64,000 bases of DNA from Pedobacter frigidisoli. GTDB taxonomy: Bacteria; Bacteroidota; Bacteroidia; Sphingobacteriales; Sphingobacteriaceae. The stretch spans positions 186,001 to 250,000 of the forward strand of contig NZ_SJSN01000006.1 of the NCBI RefSeq assembly GCF_004331675.1, in the 5' to 3' direction. Position 1 is the first letter of the stretch. Each line of letters starts with the position of its first letter. Below are positions 1 through 9,099 of the stretch, piece by piece. A program made the position numbers and the translations under genes. A model generated the notes under the pieces. It was not told the origin of the DNA, made no database searches, and was given only the letters and a program-made list of their open reading frames with translations.

Positions 1-45
1 ATTGATACTTCAGAATATTGTATTAAACAGCCTAAACCAAAAATT

Positions 46-279
46 ATGCGTACCGGAATAATATTAACGTTTAATCTCGTTTCCCAATCTGGCGTGATTA
101 AAGATCATAATGATCAAAAAATAAGGTTTCGAATGGAAGGATACTTTCAAAACTTTAAAAGATTTGATGTTGTACAATATGAAATTTCGATGGGTAACTC
201 TGGATTAGTGGCTGTTGATGTTAAAATGGTTAGAGATAAACGTGGTGAAAAGGTTAATCTTTGCGCATTATCTAATTAA
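46..279 (+). CDS. small cold-shock-domain-like protein
   Basis: 77 residues. The spacing of GVI near residue 17, IRF near 26, FDVVQYEI near 40 and a final valine-rich strand resembles the five-strand OB fold of cold-shock proteins (G-x-I ... I-x-F ... G-D-x-V-x-y). The aromatic RNP1/RNP2 residues typical of CspA are not well kept, so nucleic-acid binding is an inference. The stop codon overlaps the next gene's start (TAATG), which suggests translational coupling with the 64-residue protein downstream. An alternative is an unrelated small beta-barrel. Confidence 0.6.
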   Translation: MRTGIILTFNLVSQSGVIKDHNDQKIRFRMEGYFQNFKRFDVVQYEISMGNSGLVAVDVKMVRDKRGEKVNLCALSN

Positions 280-473
280 TGAAGAAAGAGTGGATAGAAT
301 TTACGGGCAGATGGAACAAGCCTTGCCATGTTAAGGTAAGTCATTTAAAAAATATTGAGCCTTTGAAGAAAGGTACTCGGGTGACTTTAAAAAACGATGA
401 GGTTTTAGAGTTTAAAAACGACTATGAGAGCACTGTATTTTTGTTGAGGAGCAATGGTTATCATCAGTTTTAA
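279..473 (+). CDS. hypothetical 64-residue protein coupled to the cold-shock-like gene
   Basis: 64 residues with no signal peptide or membrane segment. The central part (LKNIEPLKKGTRVTLKNDE) resembles small beta proteins in which a threonine-valine-threonine-leucine strand precedes a short turn, as in FlbD-like proteins, but this is weak. It starts inside the stop codon of the preceding gene, so the two are probably one transcript. The function is not recognised. Confidence 0.5.
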   Translation: MKKEWIEFTGRWNKPCHVKVSHLKNIEPLKKGTRVTLKNDEVLEFKNDYESTVFLLRSNGYHQF

Positions 474-493
474 AAGAATAAGATTAAATATAA

Positions 494-526
494 ACCAAAA
501 AAAAGCCATGCACCTCTGCATGGCTT
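494..526 (-). terminator. intrinsic terminator of the DUF2383 gene
   Basis: A perfect 10-bp stem (503-512 with 517-526) encloses a 4-base loop. Read on the minus strand it is followed by eight T, so it ends the minus-strand DUF2383 gene. It also sits 3' of the plus-strand pair and may serve both. Confidence 0.85.
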
Positions 527-546
527 ATCACATTATTAAAATTTTA

Positions 547-999
547 TTATGCTTTAGCTTGAATTAAAGATTGAATTTCAGTTAATGCATTTTGAATACC
601 ATCTCTCTGTCTGTTCAATAAATCAAGATGATCGGCATGGGTTTTGGGATCTTTAAGCACCATGTCGTATTTTTCTACTGCTGCTTTCTCACCCGTTTCA
701 ATAGCTCCTAAAACCGCTGCATCTTCCTTGCTGCTTAGTGCTTCTTTAATATCAATCCACGTTCTGTGGATAGCTCCTAATATACCGCCACTTTCATTTT
801 CTGATTCTCCACCGTGTGTAGCAACATGTGCTTTTAATTCTAGCTCATAAGCTTTACGTTCTGCCGCATATTTCAAAAAGATTGCTTTTAATTCAAAGCT
901 GTCAGTTGTTTCGGCAGCCGATTCGTAACCTTCTTTACCGTCGTTTACAATTGACACTAAACCTTTAAGGTCGCTGATAATTTCATTATTATTTTCCAT
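547..999 (-). CDS. PA2169-type four-helix-bundle protein (DUF2383)
   Basis: 150 residues. The pattern LVSIVNDGKEGYESAAE near the N terminus, then ERKAYELEL, then a Trp-containing helix (RTWIDIKEAL) and EKAAVEKYD matches the DUF2383/TIGR02284 ferritin-like four-helix-bundle family. Members are common in environmental bacteria, often stress-linked, with no settled reaction. The protein is all-helical, without a signal peptide, hence probably cytoplasmic. It stands alone and is closed by the strong terminator at 494-526. The family call is firm and the role unknown. Confidence 0.88.
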   Translation of the reverse strand: MENNNEIISDLKGLVSIVNDGKEGYESAAETTDSFELKAIFLKYAAERKAYELELKAHVATHGGESENESGGILGAIHRTWIDIKEALSSKEDAAVLGAIETGEKAAVEKYDMVLKDPKTHADHLDLLNRQRDGIQNALTEIQSLIQAKA

Positions 1000-1342
1000 G
1001 GTATAAATTAGTTTAGTTAAAGAACCACAAAAAATTGAAAAAAGTTTGAAGTTTTACAAATTCAATACCAATCGATTAGAAAGGCTGCTAAGCTTTGGTA
1101 GAATGTAAAATACTAAAATGGACTTGTACGATGAACGTTATTTATGCAGTACAAATTGATAAAATATTAGTAACAATCAAAAAACTAAATTTATCAGGAG
1201 GATCACATCAAGAACTTCTAAAGTTTCAATTTAGTTCAGTACGACATTACACCAACAATTTAATCTTAATGGCATTGAATATCGAATCGATATGATAAAA
1301 GAAGAGGTATAGGGTAAAATTAAATCAAATGATTGTGGCTTA
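1000..1342. other. intergenic stretch with a possible decayed coding remnant
   Basis: No convincing gene. The 66-codon open frame at 1095-1295 has no recognisable protein pattern. A different frame covering about 1235-1312 gives a more protein-like tail (FNLNGIEYRIDMIKEEV) that ends at a TAG but opens directly after a stop. This may be the 3' end of a decayed gene. Nothing else stands out. Confidence 0.3.
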
Positions 1343-1489
1343 CTACTCTATCAATTTAGCATGTGGAAGCGAAGAATAAACCTTTGACGGCCCATTTGCT
1401 TTAGGTGCTAACTGAAAAAATAACAACCAATAAGTTAGTGCCATAACCAATATACCTAGTAATGCACTGATCATATCTTTATTTCTCAT
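1343..1489 (-). CDS. possible 48-residue single-pass membrane protein
   Basis: The open frame extends upstream to 1651, but the part before the methionine at 1489 looks non-protein-like. From that ATG the product is MRNKDM followed by a hydrophobic stretch (about residues 7-27, ILVMALTYWLLFFQLAP) and a short polar tail. This is the layout of a small inner-membrane peptide. No family is recognised and no clear promoter box is seen, so both existence and start are uncertain. Confidence 0.35.
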   Translation of the reverse strand: MRNKDMISALLGILVMALTYWLLFFQLAPKANGPSKVYSSLPHAKLIE

Positions 1490-1718
1490 AACAGCACTGT
1501 TACAAATACAATGCCGATACCCCAATTTTAGGGTATCAAATGCTAACACAATTTTGTTTACAACCCCATATACACTTTCTGTGAACATTGCATACGCAAA
1601 ATGATGTTGAATATTAGTCGGGATAAATTTCATTTCTATTAAACTGATCATAAATTCTTACCTTAAGAAAAACATTTTGTATTGGATGATGTTTAAATTT
1701 CAAATCAGATAAACCTTT

Positions 1719-2843
1719 ATGACAAACAATTTACCGCTAACTGTTAAAAGATCTATTGAGCTGCTTGGGCTCATGGCCATAGTTGCCGTAATGGTAATCG
1801 CCAGAGATATTATTATGCCAATGTTAATGGCTTTTTTCATTAGCATTATGTTATTACCTGTTTATCGTTTTTTAAAAAGAAGAAAAGTTCAAGAAACACT
1901 ATCCATCATACTGCCGATACTATTGGTTGCATTATTTGTGGGCTTAATTGTTTGGTTTTTTTCCAATCAGATTGGCATTTTGGTAAAGGATTTCCCACAG
2001 ATAAAGGCAAACGTTACCCAGCACATTAACTCGTTAAGTGATTGGATTAGCCGAATTACCCATTACGATGATAAAGAACAAAAAGCTTTCATTCAAGATA
2101 AGAGTGATGATTTGATGAACATGGGCACATCATTGGCGGGCGGGGCTGCTGTTACCTTAAGTGGCATATTTGTGTTCATTGGCCTGTTACCAATCTATAT
2201 TTATTTAATGCTTTTCTATAAGGATATTTTACTGCGTTTTATATTTATGTGGTTTAAAACCGATGATCACCCAAAAGTGAAAGAGGCGATTTACGAAACT
2301 GAATCAATCATTAAAAGTTACCTAATTGGCCTATTGATACAAATAACGTACATGACTATTTTATTGGGCGGTATTTTGATGTTAATAGGCATAAAACACG
2401 CTTTACTAATTGGTGTAATCTTCGCCATCTTAAATTTGATTCCTTATGTTGGTGCATTAATAGGAAACCTGATAGGTGTTTTGCTAACGTTAACATCATC
2501 TCAAGAGTTATGGCCAGTAATTACCGTTTTATGTGTTATCGCTTTTGTACAGTTTTTAGATAATAATATATTGATGCCAAGAATTGTAGGCTCGAAGGTA
2601 AAAATAAATGCCTTATTTGCTATTCTTGGCGTATTTATTGGCGGAAGTATTGCCGGAGTGTCTGGTATGTTCCTCGCTCTGCCTATAGTTGCGGTTTTGA
2701 AAATTATTTTCGATCGTACAGAAATGTTTAAACAATGGGGTGTTTTGTTGGGTGATGAACGCCCAGCCAGAAGCCCAATGACATTTCCAATTTTCAGGAA
2801 AAAGAAACCCGTAGCAGTAAAAGCTGGAACAGAAAAAGGATAA
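1719..2843 (+). CDS. AI-2E family transporter (PerM/YdiK type)
   Basis: 374 residues, the usual length for the AI-2E/UPF0118 permease family. Two N-terminal membrane helices (about 13-50) are followed by a third, then a polar helical region (about 80-145), then a block of five hydrophobic helices to about 335. The latter contains the family-typical NLIPYVGALIGNLIG and QFLDNNILMPRIVG signatures. Known members export small molecules such as autoinducer-2 or Na+/H+; substrate cannot be read from sequence. The Lys/Arg-rich tail is cytoplasmic. It stands alone, 53 bases before a lipoprotein gene. Confidence 0.9.
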   Translation: MTNNLPLTVKRSIELLGLMAIVAVMVIARDIIMPMLMAFFISIMLLPVYRFLKRRKVQETLSIILPILLVALFVGLIVWFFSNQIGILVKDFPQIKANVTQHINSLSDWISRITHYDDKEQKAFIQDKSDDLMNMGTSLAGGAAVTLSGIFVFIGLLPIYIYLMLFYKDILLRFIFMWFKTDDHPKVKEAIYETESIIKSYLIGLLIQITYMTILLGGILMLIGIKHALLIGVIFAILNLIPYVGALIGNLIGVLLTLTSSQELWPVITVLCVIAFVQFLDNNILMPRIVGSKVKINALFAILGVFIGGSIAGVSGMFLALPIVAVLKIIFDRTEMFKQWGVLLGDERPARSPMTFPIFRKKKPVAVKAGTEKG

Positions 2844-2896
2844 ATTGGATTGTATTACCTTTCACTACCACTCGATTTATAAAAAATAATTTAATA

Positions 2897-3418
2897 ATGA
2901 TAAAAACAAAAACATTACTGATTTGCTCTACCCTGTTTTTAGCAGCATGCAGTTCATCAAGTAAGGTATCGGATAAAACAAACACTGTAGATTCCTCCGG
3001 TAACGCATCAGCTCAAGTTATAGATCAAAGCACTATGGTAGGCAAACTGTCTTCACCAAAAAACGTTAAACTGGGCGAGCCTATTAATGTCAAATTTTCT
3101 GTACACAATACTGCCGATACTTCAGCAAAATTTTGCAAATGGCATACCCCTTTTGAGCGATTGATGAGTAAGTATTTAGATGTTACTTTAAGCGATGGAA
3201 CTGAAGTGGATTATAAAGGGCCAATGGCTAAAAGAATTATGCCGCCTCCCGCTGATAGTTATATTTCACTTAAAGCTAAAGATAGCACAAGCGTAGACTT
3301 TAATCTTCTTGATGCTTATTCCATATCAAAAGCTGGAACTTATACCGTTAAATACAATTCGAGCAATATTAGCGGAGTAGTAGTAAAGGATAGTATAATG
3401 ATCACTGTAGGAAATTAA
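2897..3418 (+). CDS. lipoprotein with M35/deuterolysin-propeptide-like beta domain
   Basis: 173 residues. A signal peptide ends in a lipobox (LFLAACSSS, Cys about 18), followed by a Ser-rich linker typical of outer-membrane lipoproteins. The domain from about residue 50 has the pattern V-x-F-x-V-x-N-T, KWHTPFE, YLDVTLSDGTEVDYKGP, KRxxPPPxxSY and a final AGTYTVKY strand. This is the Ig-like module found N-terminal to peptidyl-Lys metallopeptidases (M35) and in small stand-alone proteins. No HExxH protease motif is present, so it is not itself a peptidase; an inhibitor or binding role is inference. Confidence 0.75.
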   Translation: MIKTKTLLICSTLFLAACSSSSKVSDKTNTVDSSGNASAQVIDQSTMVGKLSSPKNVKLGEPINVKFSVHNTADTSAKFCKWHTPFERLMSKYLDVTLSDGTEVDYKGPMAKRIMPPPADSYISLKAKDSTSVDFNLLDAYSISKAGTYTVKYNSSNISGVVVKDSIMITVGN

Positions 3419-3489
3419 CACAAAATTGTTGTAACTAAAACCTTTAGCCTAAATCTAATGTTATATTAACAAATAAAATTGATAAGAAA

Positions 3490-3690
3490 ATGGGATTTTT
3501 AAAAACAGCAATGATAGGCGCAGCGATTTATGCGGGCGTTAAATATATCACCAAAAAAGATCCGATCACAGGAAGATCGGTTGTAGATGACATAAAGGAC
3601 AAAGCACCTGAATGGATGGAAAAAGCGAAAGATTACAAACGCGAATTTGAAACCAAGGCAACTTATGCCAAGGAAGATCTTGGAATTTAG
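3490..3690 (+). CDS. small YtxH-like membrane-associated protein
   Basis: 66 residues. A short hydrophobic N terminus (MGFLKTAMIGAAIYAGVKYI) is followed by a charged amphipathic helix with many Lys/Asp/Glu. This layout resembles YtxH/stress-type small proteins of Bacteroidota. The role is unknown. The gene is closed by a strong bidirectional terminator. Confidence 0.6.
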   Translation: MGFLKTAMIGAAIYAGVKYITKKDPITGRSVVDDIKDKAPEWMEKAKDYKREFETKATYAKEDLGI

Positions 3691-3714
3691 TTATTAGTCA
3701 TTAAGATAGAATGC

Positions 3715-3752
3715 AAAAAGCATCATCGGTTAAAACCGATGATGCTTTTTTT
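3715..3752 (+). terminator. bidirectional terminator between YtxH-like and TSUP genes
   Basis: A 16-bp near-perfect stem (3715-3730 with 3735-3750) has a TAAA loop, preceded by A5 and followed by T7, so it can stop both the plus-strand small gene and the convergent minus-strand transporter. Confidence 0.9.
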
Positions 3753-3794
3753 ATTGAATCCATAAAGAGCATTATTCTTTATTATTGATTAAAA

Positions 3795-4556
3795 TTACTT
3801 GATAAGGATGTCGTACGCAAATCTTAGAATTGTTCCGAAAACAACGATAAGAAAAAATACCCTAACAAATTTGTTGCCTTTCAACAGCGCAAGTTTGGTA
3901 CCGAAATAAGCACCACCAACATTAAAAATAGCCATTGGGATTGCGTATTGAAAGAGAATATGGCCTGTAGAACTGAAGTAAATAATGGCAGCTAAATTAG
4001 TCGCGATGTTTACAATTTTGGCATGTGCACTTGCGCCAATAAAATCGAAGCCCAAAACAGCAATAAAAACTAAGATCAGAAAAGAACCAGTTCCTGGGCC
4101 AATCAATCCATCATAAAAACCAATTAGCAATCCAAATAGCGCAGCCATTAAAACCTGCTTTTTTACAGAATGATTTTTCTCTTGATGAATACCGAATTGT
4201 TTATTGAAATAGGTATAAAGTGCCACCAAAATCAGCACCACCAAAATAACTGGCTTTATTACGGCATTATCAATTCGGCTGACCAAAAAAGCACCCAAAA
4301 GTGCGGTACAAAATGCAGCACTTGCACAAGCAATCAGTATCTTAAAATTAAACTTAACTTGCTTGGAATATTTAAATGCAGCCAAAGATGTTCCTGCGAT
4401 AGAGGGGATTTTGGTAGTCCCTAAAAGTGTGGCAACTGGATAATGTGGCAAAATGAGTAAGGTGGCAGGCGTTTGCAATAAACCACCGCCACCAACAATA
4501 GCATCTATAAAACCTGCTGCGAACGCAACAAGGCAAAGTAAAACCAACTCGTACAT
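3795..4556 (-). CDS. TSUP family transporter (TauE/SafE, YfcA-like)
   Basis: 253 residues with about eight hydrophobic segments. The N-terminal AAGFIDAIVGGGGLLQTPATLL and the mid-protein GFYDGLIGPGTGSFLI are the two duplicated glycine-rich signatures of the TauE/SafE (DUF81) family. Members move sulfite, sulfonates or other organosulfur anions across the inner membrane; substrate is not readable here. It lies about 100 bases after argS on the same strand and converges on the small YtxH-like gene. Confidence 0.9.
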   Translation of the reverse strand: MYELVLLCLVAFAAGFIDAIVGGGGLLQTPATLLILPHYPVATLLGTTKIPSIAGTSLAAFKYSKQVKFNFKILIACASAAFCTALLGAFLVSRIDNAVIKPVILVVLILVALYTYFNKQFGIHQEKNHSVKKQVLMAALFGLLIGFYDGLIGPGTGSFLILVFIAVLGFDFIGASAHAKIVNIATNLAAIIYFSSTGHILFQYAIPMAIFNVGGAYFGTKLALLKGNKFVRVFFLIVVFGTILRFAYDILIK

Positions 4557-4656
4557 TAAGGAATAGAATTTATAGGATGGTCGGATTTCAAGATCATATC
4601 ATTAAAAAAACCTAATTGAAAAGCACCATCTTCCATCATCCATTTTCCATGCAACC

Positions 4657-6429
4657 TTACATTCTTTCCGGAGAAGTAATTCCTAATATCAGCATCCCTG
4701 CATTTAAAACATCTGCTGTTTTCTTACTTAAATTTAAACGAAACTGTTTCTCATCACCAGCTTCTGTTTTAACAATTGGCGGAACCTCATGGTAAAATTT
4801 GTTAAAAAGCTTAGCCAGCTCATATATATAATTGGCCAAACTCGCCGGACTGTCAGCTTTAGCAGCTATTGCAATTTCTGATGGATATTTAGCCAAAAGA
4901 AGAATGATTTCCAGTTCAACTTCAGATATGCCTGAGAACTGCTCGCTGTTAGGTGCAAACTGATAATCGGCTTTGCTCAGTAAAGATTTAATCCTAGCAT
5001 GTGTGTATTGAATAAACGGACCTGTATTTCCTTGAAAATCGATACTCTCAGCAGGATTAAACAGTAAACGTTTCTTAGGCTCAACTTTCAATAAGAAATA
5101 TTTTAATGCTCCTAAGCCGATGTTTTTATATAATTCCTCTTTTTCCTCTTCAGTAAAATCATTGGTTTTACCCAATTCTTCCGTTTTCTCACGGGCAGTG
5201 GTAATCATACTTTCGATCAGTTCATCAGCATCTACAACAGTTCCCTCGCGGCTTTTCATTTTTCCGTTAGGCAAATCAACCATCCCGTACGATAAATGAT
5301 AAAGTCCTTTTGCCCAGCTTTTACCTAATTTTTCAAGAATTAAAAACAGCACCTTAAAGTGATAATCCTGTTCATTTCCAACCACATAAATCGACTCATC
5401 CATATCGAAATCGTCGTGTTTCATTTCTGCAGTTCCTAAATCTTGTGTAATGTAAACGGAAGTTCCATCAGCACGAAGCACCAATTTTTGGTCTAAGCCA
5501 TCAGCCGTTAAGTCAATCCACACCGAACCATCATCTTTCTTGAAGAAAACACCGCTTGCCAAACCTTCTTCAACCGTTCCCTTACCCAATAAATAGGTGT
5601 TGCTTTCGTAATAATATTTATCAAAATCAACCCCAAGGTTTTTATAAGTTACCGCAAACCCATCATAAACCCAGCCATTCATTTTGGTCCAGAGAGAAAT
5701 AACATCTACATCGCCGGCTTCCCAATTTTGCAACATATTCTGCGCTTCCTTAATTAAAGGCGCATTTTTCTTGGCTTCATCTTCAGTTTGCCCCTCTGCT
5801 TTTAAAGCCTCAATTTCCTTTTTGTATTCCTTATCAAAAATCACATAGTACTTTCCAACAAGGTGGTCACCTTTTAAACCTGTGCTTTCCGGTGTTTCGT
5901 CATTACCCCATTTTTGCCAAGCCAGCATCGATTTACAAATGTGGATTCCCCTATCATTTACCAAATTAACTTTAACCACATCGTAGCCATAAGCTTTTAG
6001 CAACTCAGAAACGGAGTAACCCAATAAATTATTACGAACATGACCTAAATGTAAAGGCTTGTTGGTATTTGGAGAAGAATATTCTACCATTACCTTTTTT
6101 CCATTCGATGGATAAACGCCGAAATCAGTAGCTAAGATTTCTTTATTAAATTGGTTTAAGAAATAACTTTCCGCAATGCTTAAGTTTAAAAAGCCCTTTA
6201 CAACGTTAAATTTAGTTATATCCTCAACGTTGGCGACCAAATATGCGCCAATTTCACTGGCAGTTTGCTCAGGCGATTTTTTCGAAATCTTTGTAATCGG
6301 AAAAACAACAATCGTTGCTTGGCCTTCAAATTCTTTACGGGTATCTTGTATGTTAATGACACTTTCGGCAACTTCTTCCTTGTAAAGTTCAAGAATGGCT
6401 TTCTGTGTTTCGGCAATAATAAAATTCAT
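4657..6429 (-). CDS. argS: arginyl-tRNA synthetase
   Basis: 590 residues, normal for class I ArgRS. The ATP-site HIGH motif appears as HLGH (127-130) in the context SSPNTNKPLHLGHVRNN, which is diagnostic of ArgRS. The KMSKS-equivalent is KMKSR near 392. The C-terminal DALR anticodon domain includes the QYTHARIKSLL helix, and the N-terminal Add-1 domain is present. It charges tRNA-Arg in the cytoplasm. It stands head-to-head with the arginine-deiminase-like gene, separated by 229 bases that carry repeat words, so two arginine-using genes diverge from one intergenic region. Confidence 0.97.
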   Translation of the reverse strand: MNFIIAETQKAILELYKEEVAESVINIQDTRKEFEGQATIVVFPITKISKKSPEQTASEIGAYLVANVEDITKFNVVKGFLNLSIAESYFLNQFNKEILATDFGVYPSNGKKVMVEYSSPNTNKPLHLGHVRNNLLGYSVSELLKAYGYDVVKVNLVNDRGIHICKSMLAWQKWGNDETPESTGLKGDHLVGKYYVIFDKEYKKEIEALKAEGQTEDEAKKNAPLIKEAQNMLQNWEAGDVDVISLWTKMNGWVYDGFAVTYKNLGVDFDKYYYESNTYLLGKGTVEEGLASGVFFKKDDGSVWIDLTADGLDQKLVLRADGTSVYITQDLGTAEMKHDDFDMDESIYVVGNEQDYHFKVLFLILEKLGKSWAKGLYHLSYGMVDLPNGKMKSREGTVVDADELIESMITTAREKTEELGKTNDFTEEEKEELYKNIGLGALKYFLLKVEPKKRLLFNPAESIDFQGNTGPFIQYTHARIKSLLSKADYQFAPNSEQFSGISEVELEIILLLAKYPSEIAIAAKADSPASLANYIYELAKLFNKFYHEVPPIVKTEAGDEKQFRLNLSKKTADVLNAGMLILGITSPERM

Positions 6430-6658
6430 GGCGTAAAAATAGGGAAAAAGTCCGAAAGTCAGGAGTCAGAGGTCTGAAGTTCAATTCTCGATTATATTTT
6501 ATAAGTGCGATGACACCATCTTGATACATAGTTGATAGTTTTTAGTGTAATCCGGATTTCCAATACATCGTTTTGATTAGGCTCAACATCTTCTGACTTC
6601 GGTCTTCGGACATCGGACTTTTAAAAAATTCTAATAGCTTTGTATCACTAACTTATTT
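6430..6658. repeat. argS/ADI divergent region with inverted GACTTCGGAC-type words
   Basis: Two copies of a purine-rich/pyrimidine-rich word set lie in opposite orientation: AGTCCGAAAGTCAGGAGTC at 6449-6467 and the reverse-complement style run of GACTTCGG / CTTCGGAC words at 6594-6620. The same vocabulary recurs before mqnC at 44597-44638. The only other feature is the ADI promoter at the right edge. Confidence 0.6.
6635..6642 (+). promoter_or_regulatory. predicted -7 box of the arginine-deiminase-like gene
   Basis: TAGCTTTG is a perfect match to the Bacteroidota TAnnTTTG box, 16 bases before the ATG. It implies a very short 5' leader of roughly 10 bases. No clear upstream TTTG element was found. 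Confidence 0.55.
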
Positions 6659-8104
6659 ATGAGCGGAGAAAATCAAAATTTTAAAGTCAACGTAAAGACC
6701 GAAATCGGCAGGTTGCGTAAGTTGTTAATCCACAGTCCAGATAGTGGTTTGGGCAAAGTAGTACCATCGAAAGCACAAGATTGGCTTTTTGAGGATATTG
6801 TGCATTTAGATACCATCCGTAAAGGCGAATACGATTATTATATTAAGTTATTGATGTACTTTCTTGATCCTGAAAAAATAAAAGGAAAGTTGGCTAAGAT
6901 AGATTCCGAAGAAGATAATCGAAATTTCTACAAACCGAATCATCCAGATTTTCATAATTCAACTTCGGTAATCGAGATTCAAAATCTTTTAAGCGAAATG
7001 CTGGAGAATGAATCTATCCGTAAGAAATTAGTAGCGGCGGTTTGCGCAATTGAGGGCTGTACTTATAAGGTACAAATGGAGTTGACCAATACCGACCCAA
7101 AACAATTGGCAGAGATTTTCATTTCAGGAACGCTGGCAAACGATACCATGATTTTTGCGCCAATCCCGAATTTAATTTTTACCCGTGATGTAGGAACGAC
7201 AATTAATAATCATATTTTATTAAACAAGCCCGCAAAAAAAGCCCGCGTTCGCGAAACCCTTTTAATGCGTTATATTTTCTTCAATCACCCCCTATTCGAA
7301 AATTACAGAAATAACATTCTGGAAATACCTGATGTTACCATGCACTTTTTACGCCCCGGAGATGAACCAGCTTTTAGCACCACTTTAGAAGGTGGCGATG
7401 TAATGATGGTAAGTCCGAACCATGTATTAATAGGCTGTAGTGAGCGAACATCAGAACATGGGGCAAACGAGGCCATAAAATTGTTGTTCGATAATGATGT
7501 GGTGGAGAAAGTAACTGTAGTTAAAATTCCGAGCAAACGCGATTACATGCACTTAGATACAGTTTTTACGCAGGTTAAACGCAATACTTGGGTAATCTTA
7601 AACTCAATTGCCCATTCACCAAAATACAACCCTTACGAACCAATTAACTTTTTAAAGGAACCAGAAAGATTAGAATCAACTACGGCCATTCAGTTTACAA
7701 AAGCAAATCCTGGGGAGCCAAAACACTTTGAACATGTAGAGGCTTTGTTAAACGACATTAGTCAGAATGATTTAAAAAGCAGTGAGCCTACTAAAATTAT
7801 CTACAGTGGAAACAATCAGTTCCCTTACGATTCGAGAGAACAATGGACAGATTCTTGCAACCTCCTTGCCATTAAAGAAGGTGTGGTTTTAGGATATGAT
7901 AGAAACGATAAAACGGTTGATGCCTTTAAAGATGCAGGTTTTACAATTGTGGATGTAAAAGATCTAATTCAGGATTTAGAAAGTGGAAAAGCAAATACCG
8001 AAACCATTACCGATACTTTAATTTTAATGCCATCGGCAGAATTATCTCGTGCCCGTGGTGGTTTCCATTGTATGAGTTTACCGATTTTAAGAGATGATTT
8101 GTAA
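6659..8104 (+). CDS. arginine deiminase family protein
   Basis: 481 residues of the guanidino-group-modifying (amidinotransferase/ADI) fold. Catalytic landmarks are visible: EGGDV at about 244-248, MHLDTVFT at about 297-304 (catalytic His in HLD), and a C-terminal GGFHCMSLPI placing the nucleophilic Cys at 471. These correspond to the E-x-D, H and C of arginine deiminases, which turn arginine into citrulline plus ammonia. It is about 70 residues longer than classical ArcA, with the extra in the N-terminal half (about 60-160). No arcB or arcC is nearby, so an ATP-yielding ADI pathway is not supported. It sits beside ctlX and argS. Confidence 0.85.
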   Translation: MSGENQNFKVNVKTEIGRLRKLLIHSPDSGLGKVVPSKAQDWLFEDIVHLDTIRKGEYDYYIKLLMYFLDPEKIKGKLAKIDSEEDNRNFYKPNHPDFHNSTSVIEIQNLLSEMLENESIRKKLVAAVCAIEGCTYKVQMELTNTDPKQLAEIFISGTLANDTMIFAPIPNLIFTRDVGTTINNHILLNKPAKKARVRETLLMRYIFFNHPLFENYRNNILEIPDVTMHFLRPGDEPAFSTTLEGGDVMMVSPNHVLIGCSERTSEHGANEAIKLLFDNDVVEKVTVVKIPSKRDYMHLDTVFTQVKRNTWVILNSIAHSPKYNPYEPINFLKEPERLESTTAIQFTKANPGEPKHFEHVEALLNDISQNDLKSSEPTKIIYSGNNQFPYDSREQWTDSCNLLAIKEGVVLGYDRNDKTVDAFKDAGFTIVDVKDLIQDLESGKANTETITDTLILMPSAELSRARGGFHCMSLPILRDDL

Positions 8105-8187
8105 ATGTGAAATGTAAGATGGTTGATGGATAATGGTGAACTGGCCATTTAAATCTTGATACTTGATACTAAATACTTGATACTAAA

Positions 8188-9099
8188 ATGCAAATAACCA
8201 ATCACATCCTAATGATTCGCCCAGTTGATTTCAAATTCAATGAGCAAACAGCAGGCAATAATAAATTTCAAGTTGCATCAACCGAGAGCGATGTACAAAC
8301 ACAAGCATTAAAAGAGTTTGACGGCTTCGTTACTTTGCTTGAGGAAAATGGAGTTGATGTAACCGTTGTTGACGATACTTTGCATCCCGAAACACCAGAT
8401 TCTATTTTCCCAAACAATTGGGTTTCTTTTCATGAAGATGGTTCTGTTTTTCTTTATCCGATGTTTTCTGAGAACCGCAGATTAGAGCGTAGAAAAGAAA
8501 TATTGGATGGCTTAAAAGATAAATTTGAGGTGAGCCATATAAGCGATTTGAGTTTTTACGAAATGCAATATGCTTTTTTAGAAGGCACTGGAAGCATGGT
8601 TTTAGATCGTACAAATAAAATTGCGTACGCATGCTTAAGCGTTCGAACAGATGAAGAGGTATTGAATAATTTCTGTATGCTCACAGGTTATCAGCCCGTA
8701 GCATTTCAAGCGGTAGATAATACAAATTTCCCCATATACCACACCAATGTAATGATGTGCATTGGCGATAAATTCGCTGTGATTTGTTTAGATAGCATCA
8801 AAAACTCGAAAGAAAGAGAACAGGTGGCTTTGAACTTAATCGACAGCGGAAAAGAAATTATAGAAATTAGCTTGGATCAGATGAATCATTTCGCTGGGAA
8901 TATGTTACAGGTTTCGAATGCAAGCAGTGAAAGTTTATTGGTAATGTCTGAGCAAGCCTATTTGTCTTTAGCCGAAGAACAAGTAATTAAACTGAAAATA
9001 TACAACAGAATTATTTATGCACCGCTTTACACCATTGAAAAAAATGGTGGCGGTAGCGCAAGGTGCATGCTTGCAGAAATTCATTTGCCCATGAGATAG
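8188..9099 (+). CDS. ctlX: citrulline utilization hydrolase CtlX family
   Basis: 303 residues of the amidinotransferase fold. Family signatures are FPNNWVSFH near 75-83, EGTGSMVLDR at about 132, MNHFAGN (His 234) and the C-terminal GGGSARCML with the nucleophilic Cys at 293. These match CtlX, named for citrulline use in Francisella, and related dimethylarginine-hydrolase-like enzymes. It follows the ADI-like gene by 83 bases on the same strand, so product-to-substrate coupling (arginine to citrulline, then citrulline hydrolysis) is a reasonable inference. The intervening bases hold a GTAAGATGG...GGATAATGG repeat word. Confidence 0.85.
   Translation: MQITNHILMIRPVDFKFNEQTAGNNKFQVASTESDVQTQALKEFDGFVTLLEENGVDVTVVDDTLHPETPDSIFPNNWVSFHEDGSVFLYPMFSENRRLERRKEILDGLKDKFEVSHISDLSFYEMQYAFLEGTGSMVLDRTNKIAYACLSVRTDEEVLNNFCMLTGYQPVAFQAVDNTNFPIYHTNVMMCIGDKFAVICLDSIKNSKEREQVALNLIDSGKEIIEISLDQMNHFAGNMLQVSNASSESLLVMSEQAYLSLAEEQVIKLKIYNRIIYAPLYTIEKNGGGSARCMLAEIHLPMR

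Noticed and set aside
1095..1295. 66-codon plus-strand open frame
   Set aside because: No protein-like pattern, no promoter box; a different frame in the same place looks more coding.
6659..9099. Classical arginine deiminase (arcABC) energy pathway
   Set aside because: No ornithine carbamoyltransferase, carbamate kinase or antiporter gene in the window.
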